Shown: piece after piece, positions 1 to 9,064 of the stretch
Layout of the letters: each line of letters begins with the position of its first letter
How positions within the stretch are numbered: the first letter of the stretch is position 1
From: Bacteroidota bacterium
GTDB taxonomy: Bacteria; Bacteroidota; Bacteroidia; Chitinophagales; LD1
DNA: 64,000 bases
Assembly (NCBI GenBank): GCA_016715625.1
Contig: JADJZU010000002.1
Span: 124,001-188,000 of the forward strand
Direction: 5' to 3'
Made by a program: the position numbers and the translations under genes
The notes under the pieces: generated by a model
Database searches by the model: none
Told to the model about the DNA's origin: nothing
What the model saw: the letters and a program-made list of their open reading frames with translations, nothing else

Positions 1-110
1 ATCATAACACCAAATGCCAGAATCAGCGAGTAGATGAATGGCTTGTAAACGTCTTTGCTTTGTTGCGTATCGCGAAAGGAGATAAGCTCTTTTTCCTGTT
101 GTGGTTCCAT
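1..110 (-). CDS. N-terminus of an unidentified single-pass membrane or secreted protein (runs off the left edge)
   Basis: Thirty-six codons are visible from an ATG at 110, reading off the window. The protein begins with a charged stretch (MEPQQEKELISFRDTQQ) followed by a hydrophobic segment (YKPFIYSLILAFGVM), which looks like a membrane anchor or uncleaved signal after a short cytoplasmic tail. Membrane-anchored S41 C-terminal processing peptidases of Bacteroidota begin in a similar way, but no catalytic domain is in view, so this is only a guess. It lies 57 bp downstream of pdhB on the same strand and may be cotranscribed with it. Confidence 0.5.
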   Translation of the reverse strand, partial: MEPQQEKELISFRDTQQSKDVYKPFIYSLILAFGVM

Positions 111-167
111 GAATCGAATGCCGGTTGGTTTGCTGGCAGCAAGATATGTGGCAAATGCCGGTAAGAA

Positions 168-1145
168 TTATTTATAGGTAACCGATTTCACCGCCTCCAT
201 CACCTTTTTTACAGAGGGCAAGTATGCCTCTACCAAATTTGGGGCATAGTGCATAGAAGCATCTGCACCGCAAACACGCAGCACAGGTGCATCCAGATAA
301 TCGAAAGCGTAGCGCTGCACCTGGTGCGAAATCTCGGAGGCAATACTGGTAAATGGCCAGCTTTCATCCACCACCACTATTCTATTTGTCTTTTTTACTG
401 ACTGTAAGATAGTTTCCATATCCAGCGGGCGAATGGTTCTTAGGTCAATCACCTCGGCACTAATATTCTCTTGTTCCAATTCTTCTGCGGCTTTCAAAGC
501 TATTTTCATCATCTTGTTGTAGCTCACGATAGTTACATCGGAGCCGGCACGTTTGATATCAGCTTTCCCGATTGGAATCAGATACTCTTCTTCCGGCACT
601 TCGCCTAAGTCGGAATACATCTGCTCGCTTTCCATAAAAATCACGGGATCGTTATCCCGAATCGCACTCTTTAGTAATCCTTTGGCATCGTAGGGTGTTG
701 AAGGAGATATTACTTTTAAACCCGGAACAGAAGCCAGCATATTGGTAAGCATCATACTATGCTGTGCGCCAAGCTGTCCTGCACTGCCTTGTGGCCCGCG
801 AAACACGATGGGATTTCCAAACTCGCCAGCACTCATGGCCAGCATTTTTGCCGAACCGTTCATGATCTGGTCAAAAGCAAGAATCGCAAAATTCCACGTC
901 ATAAATTCTACAATGGGGCGAACGCCATTCATAGCAGCACCCACGGCAATCCCGGCAAATCCAAGTTCGGAGATGGGTGTATCTATCACTCTTTTTTCGC
1001 CAAACTCGGCCAGCATTCCCTGGCTTACTTTATAAGCGCCATCATATTCAGCTACTTCTTCGCCCATTAAAAACACCGTTTCATCTCTTCTCATTTCTTC
1101 GCTCATGGCTTCTCGCAGGGCTTCGCGAAATCTTATTTTTCTCAT
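168..1145 (-). CDS. pdhB: pyruvate dehydrogenase E1 component, beta subunit
   Basis: A 325-residue thiamin-diphosphate-dependent E1 beta subunit, the usual length for the family. With the E1 alpha subunit (not in this window) it decarboxylates pyruvate and passes the acetyl group to E2 lipoate, feeding acetyl-CoA to the TCA cycle in the cytoplasm. Visible hallmarks are the ThDP-contacting segment MGEEVAEYDGAYKVSQGM (residues 27-44), the RVIDTPISELGFAGIAVGA block (52-70), the QHSMMLTNMLASVPGL region, and a C-terminal transketolase domain with SYNKMMKIALKAAEEL and VVVDESWPF. A branched-chain 2-oxoacid E1 beta is the main alternative; pyruvate specificity is inferred from overall similarity. The ATG at 1145 gives the usual family N-terminus. 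Confidence 0.92.
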   Translation of the reverse strand: MRKIRFREALREAMSEEMRRDETVFLMGEEVAEYDGAYKVSQGMLAEFGEKRVIDTPISELGFAGIAVGAAMNGVRPIVEFMTWNFAILAFDQIMNGSAKMLAMSAGEFGNPIVFRGPQGSAGQLGAQHSMMLTNMLASVPGLKVISPSTPYDAKGLLKSAIRDNDPVIFMESEQMYSDLGEVPEEEYLIPIGKADIKRAGSDVTIVSYNKMMKIALKAAEELEQENISAEVIDLRTIRPLDMETILQSVKKTNRIVVVDESWPFTSIASEISHQVQRYAFDYLDAPVLRVCGADASMHYAPNLVEAYLPSVKKVMEAVKSVTYK

Positions 1146-1259
1146 ACTTGGAACATTTTTCGGGCCGCTAAAATAATCTTATGGGGTAATTATTAATTAT
1201 CTGAAATTCCATCGGTTTTGCTCCATCTTAATGGTGAAAAACAGGAGGCAAAAGTCGAG

Positions 1260-1985
1260 CTACCAACCCTGCTGACGCACATATTTTTTATAAGCGTCAA
1301 TAACCGTTTTAGTGATTTCGTAATCGGTATTGTATTTCAAAAATTCTATGGGTAGGTTACAGTAATCAATGAACCTGTCATAGTGATCTTCGGGTAGATC
1401 CATAAGCCCGTTTTCGTTGTAATAGTTAAGCAACTCTTTAAATATTCTTCTTCGGTCATCTTCTACCATTTGTTTCTTCAATTTTTCACGCTCGCGTGCT
1501 CGGTCACTCAATAGCTCATATAGTGCTGAAATTGGACTGGTGAATGGTTCTATAATAGGGCGTTCCAGTTCTTTGGGTGTTAGACCCAGTTTTTTCCGTT
1601 CAGCCTCTATGTCTTCCAGCGTTTTAGGAGCTTTGATAATCACACTTTGATTGAGGCCGGTGTTTAAGGGCTCAACATAAAGCATTAGTGCATATTCCTT
1701 TTTTAAGACCGAATCAGCTACTGAAAACTTAGCCGTTTTGTAGCCCGGATAAAATAGAAACAGCGTATCTGTTTTCAATATGTTGAAATAGAACGCCCCA
1801 CGGTTATCGGTTACGTGCGGTTCATTGCTTTTAGGATTGATGATACTAATGCCGCTCAGCGGCCGTCTGGTGTAGCTGTCAATCACATTTCCTCTAATAG
1901 TTACCGTATCATATTGAGCCTTGGAAAAAAGACCTGTGAGTATGAGTGCCAGAAGCGGTAAGAGTTTCACGAGTGCTAAACGCAT
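1260..1985 (-). CDS. exported protein with a carboxypeptidase-regulatory-like (beta-sandwich) domain
   Basis: 241 residues from the ATG at 1985. I chose that start over an upstream in-frame ATG at 2066 because a clear signal peptide follows it (MRLALVKLLPLLALILTGLFSKAQ) and because it lies just beyond the end of bioA. Residues about 25-115 resemble the CarboxypepD_reg-like fold (VTIRGNVIDSYTRRPLSGISI, TDNRGAFYFN, LFLFYPGYKTAKF), as in the plugs of SusC receptors and in many free-standing Bacteroidota periplasmic proteins. The C-terminal half is charged and helical, with an EREKLKKQMVEDDRRRIF stretch. Its function is unknown. It is 52 bp downstream of bioA and may be cotranscribed by readthrough; nothing links it to biotin synthesis. 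Confidence 0.75.
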   Translation of the reverse strand: MRLALVKLLPLLALILTGLFSKAQYDTVTIRGNVIDSYTRRPLSGISIINPKSNEPHVTDNRGAFYFNILKTDTLFLFYPGYKTAKFSVADSVLKKEYALMLYVEPLNTGLNQSVIIKAPKTLEDIEAERKKLGLTPKELERPIIEPFTSPISALYELLSDRAREREKLKKQMVEDDRRRIFKELLNYYNENGLMDLPEDHYDRFIDYCNLPIEFLKYNTDYEITKTVIDAYKKYVRQQGW

Positions 1986-2037
1986 TTTAATAATCAATAG
2001 TATAAACAAGATGGAATACCGAATGCTTTTTAAACGT

Positions 2038-3316
2038 TCATTGTGAATTTTCTTGTAGGAAGTCAATAATGGCCAGGTAAACTTTATCCAGTTCTTTTGT
2101 CGTAATGCAATAGGGGGGGAGTATGTAAACGATATTACCCAATGGACGTAGGATGATTTTTCGCTCTATGAAAAATTGATAAGCCTTATCGCGAATGGGA
2201 TGGAGATACCCGGAATTTTCGGAAGTCGCTAACTCCATGCGCAAAATAGTTTCCACAGGTATGTATGTTTTTGACGCCCGTATATGTCTTTAGTTGGTCG
2301 GCAAACTTCTTATGAGATTGACTAATACGGTCAATGTTTTTGAATGTGTTTTCAACTTCAAACAACTCCAACGATGCAATACCTGCTGCACAACCCAGTG
2401 GATTTGCCGTGTAGCTGTGACCATGAAAAAGCATTTTTGTTTTTTCATCGCTATAAAACGCATCGTAAATGTACTGTGTGCAGGTAGTAGCGGCAAAGGG
2501 CATAAATCCTCCAGTTATACCTTTTGAAAGACAGATAATGTCAGGCTTATTTTTACAATAGTCGGTGGCGAGAAATTCCCCCGTTCTTCCAAAACCGGTC
2601 ATTACTTCATCGGCAATCGCAAGAATGTTATACTGTTTACTAATCTCTAACAACCTATCCAATAGCTGCGGATGATAAATAAGCATACCTGCACTTCCCA
2701 ATACCAATGGCTCAAAGATAAAAGCAGCGATTTCTTGATTTTTGTCAGCTTGTATAAGTTGCAGGTATTGTGCAATCACCTCTTCCTCGTTATCCATGTG
2801 GGGAGTGTCCAGGAAAATTACATCAAACAACATTGGCTGAAAAGCCTGTGTGAATACACCACGAGCACTCATGCTCATAGCACCAAACGTATCGCCATGA
2901 TAGGCATCTCGGAAGCAAACCACTTTACTTTTTCTGATGCCTTGGTTACTCCAGAACTGAAGCGCCATTTTTAGGGCTACTTCCACGGCAGTAGAACCAT
3001 TGTCCGTGTAGAAAACCTTTTGATGGAATGGAATTCGATTTAGTAGCTTTTGGGCAAGCAGCAAAGCAGGTTCATGGCTAAATCCTGCGAAGATGGTTTG
3101 CTCCAATGAGGTAGCTTGTTTAAAAATAGCGTTTGCAATATGCGGGTGTGCATGTCCGTGTATATTCGTCCACCAACTGGATATAGCATCAATGTATTCT
3201 TCTCCATTTTGGCTATAGAGCCGTGCCCCTTCTCCGCGTGCTATGGGTATAATTTCGGCCCCTTTCATCTGTGTGTAAGGATGCCATACCGGATAATTTT
3301 CATTGGGCAAAATCAT
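2038..3316 (-). CDS. bioA: adenosylmethionine-8-amino-7-oxononanoate transaminase, with one apparent frameshift
   Basis: Class III PLP aminotransferase that converts KAPA to DAPA with SAM as amino donor, in cytoplasmic biotin synthesis. The N-terminal part shows WHPYTQM (11-17), ADEVMTGFGRTG (235-246) and the PLP lysine in SKGITGG (K265). The reading frame breaks near 2250-2252: after NIHTCG the family sequence (TILRMEL...RDKAYQFF...LRPLGNIVYILPPYC) continues in another frame down to 2038. Removing one base from the TTT run (AAA on the coding strand) restores a 425-residue protein, the normal BioA length. The ATG at 3316 overlaps the bioD stop (ATGA), so translation is probably coupled. I consider the break a sequence error rather than a pseudogene. 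Confidence 0.88.
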
Positions 3317-3960
3317 AATTCAAATTGCTCACTTAGTGATTGTCTAATCTCAATAGCTTGTTGGTATACAAACGCTTTATTGACATGCTCAGTTTCTTCA
3401 ATTCGACCTATCACGGGAACTCCGCTAAGGTGCTGAATAATCTGTTCGTTGTCGTTGTAATTTTTGCCGCTGAAAATGATACCTAAAATAGTGGCTCCTT
3501 GTGACTCTAAAAACTGTAAGGTCAGTAAGGTGTGGTTGATGCTCCCAAGATAATTGCTGGCCACTACAATCACCGGCAGGTTAAAATATTCTATCAAATC
3601 AAAAATCACAAGTTCGCTGTTGATAGGCACCAGCAAACCGCCTGCTCCTTCAATCAGGAGTCTGTTCTCAGTTTGTGGTAAGGTTATCTTTTCAAGTTCT
3701 ATTTCAATGACATCCAGGGCCGCAGCAAAATGCGGGGATGCCGGCTCGCGCAGCAAGTAGGTTTCCGGGTGAAACTTAGATTGCTGGTTAGTTGTCAAAG
3801 ACTGCACTATCTGACGGTCTGTTTCATCGACACTGCCGCTTTGTATTGGCTTCCAATAATCACAAGCTAAGGCTTCGGTCAATATTGCTGAAGTAATGGT
3901 TTTGCCCACGCCCGTTCCTATACCGGTTACAAAAAAATGATTTGGGAATTTTTGTTTCAA
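3313..3960 (-). CDS. bioD: dethiobiotin synthetase
   Basis: 215-residue ATP-dependent carboxylase-like ligase that closes the ureido ring of DAPA to make dethiobiotin. A P-loop GIGTGVGKT is at residues 13-21, followed by the KPIQSG substrate loop (35-42 region) and the LLIEGAGGLLVPI segment that carries the second catalytic block. The start is a TTG at 3960 that overlaps the bioF stop as TTGA. No ATG lies before the P-loop, so a TTG start with translational coupling to bioF is the only reasonable choice. Its own stop overlaps the bioA ATG. Length and motifs are normal. Confidence 0.93.
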   Translation of the reverse strand: MKQKFPNHFFVTGIGTGVGKTITSAILTEALACDYWKPIQSGSVDETDRQIVQSLTTNQQSKFHPETYLLREPASPHFAAALDVIEIELEKITLPQTENRLLIEGAGGLLVPINSELVIFDLIEYFNLPVIVVASNYLGSINHTLLTLQFLESQGATILGIIFSGKNYNDNEQIIQHLSGVPVIGRIEETEHVNKAFVYQQAIEIRQSLSEQFEL

Positions 3961-5087
3961 AACTGTCCTATAACGGATGCAAGTTTAATTACTTCTTCTT
4001 TTGTATTGAAAGTGTGCAAGCATATTCTGATTCTTTCCTGCCCTTTTGGCACAGTAGGGGATAAGATTGGACGCACATCAAGGCCTTGTTGTTGTAGCGC
4101 GTTGGCTATAGACTTTACATTCTCGTTACCGGGAAAAATGATTGATTGTATAGGGGAATCGCTTGGCAGCCATTGAATGTTGGTGTGTTTGCTCATCTCC
4201 GATTTAAACAGCATTATATTTTGCTTTAGTTGCTGTAATCGCCATGGCTCTTGTTGCAATAGGTCATAGGCGCAGTTGATAGCGGCCAAAGTGTGTAGTG
4301 GAGGTGCAGTGGAGAATATAAATGGTCTGCAGTAATTGATGAGAAAATCTTTAAGTGCTTGGCTACTTACAATGGCCGCTCCACTTGCTCCTATGGCCTT
4401 TCCGAATGTATGCACGCGCGCCAGCACGTTTGATTCTAAGCCAAGTTCCACGACCAATCCTCTTCCGGCAGCACCAAAAATTCCGGTGGCATGTGCTTCG
4501 TCAACAATCAGTCCGGCATCATACTGCTCACAGATTTTAACTAAGGCATTTAAAGGAGCTGTGTCCCCATTCATAGAGAAGATAGATTCTACCACCACAT
4601 ATAAACGGCCATGTGCTTTGGTAATTTTGTGTCCTAAATCTTCGAGATTGTTGTGCGCAAACGGAATCGAAGAAGCTTTGCTGTTTCGAACCCCATCATG
4701 TATAGAGGCATGGACTAGTTCATCGTAAAGGATGGTGTCCGATGTATAAGGTAAAGTAGAGAGTAAGCCATAATTGGCATCAAAACCGGAGTTAAATAGC
4801 AGCGCAGCCTCTGCATGATGAAATGCCGCCAATTTTTGTTCAAGCATTTCAGCGTAATAGCTGTTGCCTGAAAGCAAACGAGAACCGGTACTTCCAAATT
4901 TATTACACTGAACTTTGTTGGTTTCTTCAGCAACAATAGCCTGCAATTTGCTGTCGTGCGCTAATCCCAAATAGTCATTAGAAGTAAAGTCGATTAGGCC
5001 GTTGAGTAATTTCAACGTCCTGTATCTTCCTTCGTCTTTTCGCTGTTGCAAGCGTGAAAGAATATAGGCGTGTATGGTTTTACTCAT
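3957..5087 (-). CDS. bioF: 8-amino-7-oxononanoate synthase (KAPA synthase)
   Basis: 376-residue alpha-oxoamine synthase that condenses L-alanine with pimeloyl-thioester to give KAPA. Visible features are DFTSNDYLGL (33-42), GSTGSRLLSGN (65-75), VDEAHATGIFGAAGRG (195-210) and the PLP lysine in HTFGKAIGASGA (K230). Glycine C-acetyltransferase and serine palmitoyltransferase are close paralogues, but its place between bioB and bioD settles the assignment. The ATG at 5087 follows bioB by 33 bp and its stop overlaps the bioD TTG start. Confidence 0.93.
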   Translation of the reverse strand: MSKTIHAYILSRLQQRKDEGRYRTLKLLNGLIDFTSNDYLGLAHDSKLQAIVAEETNKVQCNKFGSTGSRLLSGNSYYAEMLEQKLAAFHHAEAALLFNSGFDANYGLLSTLPYTSDTILYDELVHASIHDGVRNSKASSIPFAHNNLEDLGHKITKAHGRLYVVVESIFSMNGDTAPLNALVKICEQYDAGLIVDEAHATGIFGAAGRGLVVELGLESNVLARVHTFGKAIGASGAAIVSSQALKDFLINYCRPFIFSTAPPLHTLAAINCAYDLLQQEPWRLQQLKQNIMLFKSEMSKHTNIQWLPSDSPIQSIIFPGNENVKSIANALQQQGLDVRPILSPTVPKGQERIRICLHTFNTKEEVIKLASVIGQF

Positions 5088-5120
5088 GATGTATAAAAAA
5101 CGGAATGGAGGCAGTTGCTC

Positions 5121-6098
5121 TTAAATTTCAACCGCTTCTTTTTCCGCTTTAAAAGATTCACGTGGGGTTAATCCAAGAAGTGAGAACATTTCCTTGTCAG
5201 CATCAAAGTCAGGGTTGGGAGTAGTGAGTAGTTTCTCTCCGGTGAAAATGGAGTTCGCTCCTGCCATAAAACAAAGTGCTTGCTGTTCGTAGCTCATATC
5301 GTTGCGCCCTGCACTTAGCCGAACCATAGATTTAGGCATTAAAATTCTTGCAGTAGCTATCATGCGAACCATCTCCCATACTTTTACTTTTTCTTTTCCT
5401 TCAAGGGGGGTGCCTTTAACAGAGACCAAAGCATTCACTGGTACACTCTCCGGGTGCTGAGCTCTCGTAGCTAAAGTGTGTAGCAGTTTAATGCGATCTT
5501 CATCGGTTTCTCCTAATCCAATAATGCCCCCACAGCATACACTCAGCCCCGCTTTCTCTACATTGTTTAGTGTTTCCAGTCGATCGTCATAGGTGCGGGT
5601 AGTAATAATTTCACCATAGTGTTCATCGGAAGTGTCCAGGTTGTGGTTGTAGGCATACAGACCGGCTTCTTTTAAACGCTTAGCTTGGTCTTCGGTCAGC
5701 ATTCCTAAAGTGCAACAAACTTCCAGCCCCACCGCATTCACCCCTTTTACCATGTCAATTACCTTGTCAAAATCGGAATTGTCACGCACATTTCTCCAAG
5801 CTGCACCCATGCAAAATCGTGTAGAACCTCCGTTTTTGGCATCTAGTGCTTTATTTACCACATCTTCATAGTTCATTAGCTTGTGCGCTTCCACACCGGT
5901 ATTGTATCGAGCAGCCTGTGGGCAATAGGAACAATCTTCTGAACATCCTCCTGTTTTTACGGAGAGTAAAGTGCAAACCTGCACTTCGCCAGTGGTGTTG
6001 TATTGGTGATGTATGGTGGAGGCCTGATGAATAAGTTCTAAAACCGGTTTGTAATAAATGCTCCGGATTTCTTCAATAGTCCAGTTATTTCTAATCAT
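5121..6098 (-). CDS. bioB: biotin synthase (radical SAM)
   Basis: 325-residue radical SAM enzyme that inserts sulfur into dethiobiotin. The [4Fe-4S]-SAM cysteines are in GCSEDCSYCPQ (C52, C56, C59). The other cluster ligands sit in GLEVCCTLGML and GLSVCCGGIIGLGE, and the conserved arginine region in SMVRLSAGRNDM. It is the first gene of the operon bioB-bioF-bioD-bioA. No bioC or bioH is in the window, so the pimeloyl precursor must come from genes elsewhere. A TATATTCG element lies about 20 bp upstream of the ATG. Confidence 0.96.
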   Translation of the reverse strand: MIRNNWTIEEIRSIYYKPVLELIHQASTIHHQYNTTGEVQVCTLLSVKTGGCSEDCSYCPQAARYNTGVEAHKLMNYEDVVNKALDAKNGGSTRFCMGAAWRNVRDNSDFDKVIDMVKGVNAVGLEVCCTLGMLTEDQAKRLKEAGLYAYNHNLDTSDEHYGEIITTRTYDDRLETLNNVEKAGLSVCCGGIIGLGETDEDRIKLLHTLATRAQHPESVPVNALVSVKGTPLEGKEKVKVWEMVRMIATARILMPKSMVRLSAGRNDMSYEQQALCFMAGANSIFTGEKLLTTPNPDFDADKEMFSLLGLTPRESFKAEKEAVEI

Positions 6099-6118
6099 GG
6101 TTCAAATTGTTGTGGTGG

Positions 6119-6126
6119 CGAATATA
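6119..6126 (-). promoter_or_regulatory. candidate -7 promoter element for the biotin operon
   Basis: On the minus strand this reads TATATTCG, one base from the Bacteroidota -7 consensus TAnnTTTG, followed by CCAC. The same TATATTCGCCAC string precedes thrS. No good -33 TTG is found at the usual spacing, so support is weak. Confidence 0.35.
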
Positions 6127-6138
6127 TACACTTCGTTA

Positions 6139-7101
6139 TTATCGATGTAGCGCTTGCTGTAAGTAAGTTGCTACTGCCCGGTGGCCGGTATCGGAAAAGT
6201 GTATTTCATCTGCCCACAAATACATTTCATTCGTATTGTGGTGACTTGCCAGAAAGTCGGTGGCATCTATAAATCGGATATTTCCAGCGCTTAAAAATTG
6301 GCCCACCAAAGTCTGAGGCGTGCGGTTTTTGTTTCCGGTTAGCTGCGATTTGTAGGGGAGTAGCACCACCTCAAACTTAACTTGCCTGGTTTGGCAGATG
6401 GAATCACATAGTTGTAAATCGTTCATGGCTTGTTTGTAATGGTTGTTGTCTTTCTTGTAGAACTGTAGGTCATATTCAAAATACTTGCTTGCGTTTTGTA
6501 GTGTATATAACTTAAGTAGTCGGTAGGTATCATATTGTTCTGCCAATAGATGATTTATGCGATAGAAAATACCTTTTTGGGCCATCACCGGCAATTCGTT
6601 GCTTTTGGAACTTCCGTACACATCATTTAAACAATAAAATACGGAAACCCTATCTATAGTGCTATCCTGTATCATCAGGTGCGAAATTACCTCTACATAA
6701 TCAGCGGTAGCGTATCCAATTAAAGAGATATTACGAATATCATACATCTCACTTTGTTGTGCGAATAGGTTTGAATAGTGGGAATGATCATCTACGCCAA
6801 CACCCTCCGTTACTGAGTCTCCGATGAAAAGCCACTTCTTTTTACCTACACGTTTGTTTTGCTTTTTGCCTGACGTTATCCTTCCTCCCATTTCATCGGT
6901 CGTAAAACGATGGCCCCATACCTTTCCATGGATGTTGGCTTTTAATCCTGCCGAGCTACCATATTTATTTTCAATAATCATCGAGGCGTCAAACGCACGA
7001 TTATAAATCTGAGACAATATGTATCCGGAAATGAACTCCAGACACAATAGAAGTGCTGCTGTGATGCCCAAAAGTATTAAGCCTGTTTTGAGTCTTCCCA
7101 T
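6139..7101 (-). CDS. membrane-anchored SGNH/GDSL-family hydrolase
   Basis: 320 residues from the ATG at 7101, which directly follows the stop of the upstream UbiA-like gene; an ATG at 7128 inside that gene is less likely. One transmembrane helix (about residues 6-30) is followed by an extracytoplasmic domain. Block I is LFIGDSVTEG (nucleophile Ser96) and block V is DEIHFSDTGHRAVATYL near the C-terminus, supplying the Asp and His. The family comprises lipases, esterases and sugar O-acetyl-esterases or transferases, and the substrate cannot be read from sequence. Its linkage to the UbiA-like gene suggests an envelope role, which is inference. Confidence 0.8.
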   Translation of the reverse strand: MGRLKTGLILLGITAALLLCLEFISGYILSQIYNRAFDASMIIENKYGSSAGLKANIHGKVWGHRFTTDEMGGRITSGKKQNKRVGKKKWLFIGDSVTEGVGVDDHSHYSNLFAQQSEMYDIRNISLIGYATADYVEVISHLMIQDSTIDRVSVFYCLNDVYGSSKSNELPVMAQKGIFYRINHLLAEQYDTYRLLKLYTLQNASKYFEYDLQFYKKDNNHYKQAMNDLQLCDSICQTRQVKFEVVLLPYKSQLTGNKNRTPQTLVGQFLSAGNIRFIDATDFLASHHNTNEMYLWADEIHFSDTGHRAVATYLQQALHR

Positions 7102-7103
7102 TG

Positions 7104-7966
7104 TTAAGAATAAGCAATAAAAGTGCACAAAAATTGGAGAAGCATTAGTCCATCTATCAATACGTAGTAATAATAAAAGCTACTTCCTTTGTTCAGTCGT
7201 TGCAACACAACTATAGATGCAATAGAAGGTAGAATGGAAGCAATGGCTTGTGCCGCTTCTGTATGTGCTTCTGCACCGTTGTAAGCAAAAATGATTAATG
7301 ATACTGCTATGTAGCAAATGGGGATGGCTATGGCCAGCTTTTTGGTTTTACCTATACCTAAATACATCGGTATGGTAAGAATCCCGGCAGCTGCATCATC
7401 ATCCATGTCTTTAATTTCAAAAGCGATGCAGAGCGGTAAAATGAACACAAAATTTGTAAGTATCAGAAGAATCATCTTGTTACTCATGCTATCGATATTT
7501 ACGTCAAAGGACAGCATAGTAGTTATGAGTATCCATACTATGGCAACAAAAAAGGTTTTGAGAAATCCTAAACCCCGAAGGCTGAAAGTGCCTATAAAAG
7601 GAATGCTATATACTAATGTAATGAAAGCAGCAAGGGTTACCAATGCTATTTGCATGATACTTAGGTTGAATACTAACAAACCGGCAATTATGCTTGTGCA
7701 TGCAAGTATGGTATAAGCTAATACTTGGTTTTGGGCTAACCACAAAGCATAATCGCTTGCTGTTGTTTGATTTTTCTCAGAAAAGGTCTGATTTTGAGCA
7801 TGGAATAGGCTGAAACAGTTGCAAAAAAGATAAACGAGGCGGTGGTAAATGCCGGAGTATAAAGCTCCAGAATTATTCTGGAATGATAAAACATGGCTAC
7901 CGCAGATGCCCCAATAAACAGATTGGTATACACCATGCTTCTAAGAATATTTTTGAACCATTGCAC
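7104..7966 (-). CDS. UbiA-superfamily integral membrane protein, with one apparent frameshift
   Basis: About 287 residues when repaired, with seven to nine hydrophobic helices. The second Asp-rich motif of UbiA prenyltransferases is present as EIKDMDDDAAAGILTIPMYLG. The first motif (usually NDxxDxxxD) is not recognisable: the matching N-terminal stretch reads FFATVSAYSMLKIRPF. Such degenerate UbiA-like proteins occur in Bacteroidota and their substrate is unknown to me. The frame breaks near 7744-7746, where one base added to the AAA run (TTT on the coding strand) joins KQQQAIML to LWLAQNQVLAY. The stop is 2 bp before the SGNH hydrolase start, so the two are probably cotranscribed. Confidence 0.7.
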
Positions 7967-7990
7967 ACCACAACATTACAACTCAAAATT

Positions 7991-7998
7991 TATATTCA
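7991..7998 (+). promoter_or_regulatory. candidate -7 element upstream of the membrane protein/GT2 operon
   Basis: TATATTCA followed by CCAC, similar to TATATTCGCCAC before bioB and thrS. It lies only 9 bp before the ATG at 8007, so a transcript from here would have almost no leader. No matching -33 TTG was found; this is tentative. Confidence 0.25.
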
Positions 7999-8006
7999 CC
8001 ACAAAG

Positions 8007-8363
8007 ATGTTTATGTTGCGTAAACTACGAGAGTACGAAAACCTGCATGTAGCGCTTTGGCTTTTGAAAGACACCTGTTGGGTCTTGAGCTGGAAAGTGC
8101 CGGGTATGATCATGATTATACCCACAGTGCTCATTGCCATGCACATTACCTGGCGGAGTCGCAAAAACACCTCTGACTTGATGCACAATATAGCTGTTAC
8201 ACTTTGGATTTGCGCCAATGGCACCTGGATGGCAGGAGAGTTTTTTTGTGATGATTGTACGCGACCTTATGCAATTGTTTTCTTTGTAAGTGGGATAAGT
8301 GTAGTCTTATACTATTATATTTTTCAGTGGAGAAACAGGCACTCTGAAGTAGAAGCGGAATGA
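8007..8363 (+). CDS. small integral membrane protein of unknown function
   Basis: 118 residues from the ATG at 8007 (an ATG at 8013 is also possible). It has three or four hydrophobic segments (about 28-46, 62-78, 88-108), a CDDC pair in GEFFCDDCTRPYA, and a charged C-terminus. I do not recognise the family. It starts 40 bp from the divergent UbiA-like gene and its stop overlaps the ATG of the glycosyltransferase (ATGA), so it is probably the first gene of an operon with GT2, methyltransferase and DUF2304 genes and may serve the same membrane glycan or lipid pathway. Confidence 0.7.
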   Translation: MFMLRKLREYENLHVALWLLKDTCWVLSWKVPGMIMIIPTVLIAMHITWRSRKNTSDLMHNIAVTLWICANGTWMAGEFFCDDCTRPYAIVFFVSGISVVLYYYIFQWRNRHSEVEAE

Positions 8364-9064
8364 ATATGACCACAGTGGATAATCAAAACGTATTTGTAAT
8401 TATTCCTTCTTATAACGAGGGGTCGGTGATAGCAAACACACTTGCTCCATTGGTAAAGGCTGGGTACACTGTTGTGGTGATTGATGATTGCAGCACCGAC
8501 AATACAGCTGAAGCACTAGCCAATCTTCCGGTTCATTATTTGAAGCATGAATTGAATCTTGGCCAGGGAGCTGCTTTGCAAACCGGAGTGGATTATGCTT
8601 ACTCGCTTGGGGCTCAATATCTGGTGATGTTTGATGCCGATGGCCAACACAATCACGAAGAAATTGCCAATTTGCTAAATCCAATACAGATTGGTCGTGT
8701 AGATATCACTTTGGGCTCCAGATTTAAGCGGCCCGAAGATATAGCGCAAATTCCTCCTTCGCGAAAACTTATACTAAAAGGCGCTATACTCATTAATGGT
8801 TTGTTTACAGGCATGTGGCTGACCGATGCGCATAATGGCTTTCGTGCTATGAACAGAAAGGCCATGGCTCAGATTAAAATGCGTGAAAGCAGAATGGCAC
8901 ATGCCACCGAAATATTGTCGCTGATCAAAAAGGCTGATTTGCAGTATGAGGAGGTTCCGGTTAAGATTGTTTATACAGACTACTCTAAAATGAAAGGACA
9001 GAGTTCCTTAAATTCCATTAACATATTGATTGATCTGTTTGTTAAAAATATTTTTGGATCATGA
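8360..9064 (+). CDS. family 2 glycosyltransferase (polyprenyl-phosphate sugar synthase type)
   Basis: 234-residue GT-A fold enzyme. Visible motifs are VIIPSYNEGSVIANTL, the nucleotide-binding VVVIDDCSTDNTAEAL, the metal-binding MFDADGQHNHEEI and TLGSRFKRPEDI. The length and layout resemble dolichol-phosphate-mannose-synthase-like enzymes that move a sugar from a nucleotide to a polyprenyl phosphate at the inner membrane; there are no C-terminal membrane helices. It overlaps both neighbours by 4 bp (ATGA at each end). DUF2304 proteins commonly accompany this GT2 type, and one follows two genes later. Confidence 0.87.
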   Translation: MNMTTVDNQNVFVIIPSYNEGSVIANTLAPLVKAGYTVVVIDDCSTDNTAEALANLPVHYLKHELNLGQGAALQTGVDYAYSLGAQYLVMFDADGQHNHEEIANLLNPIQIGRVDITLGSRFKRPEDIAQIPPSRKLILKGAILINGLFTGMWLTDAHNGFRAMNRKAMAQIKMRESRMAHATEILSLIKKADLQYEEVPVKIVYTDYSKMKGQSSLNSINILIDLFVKNIFGS

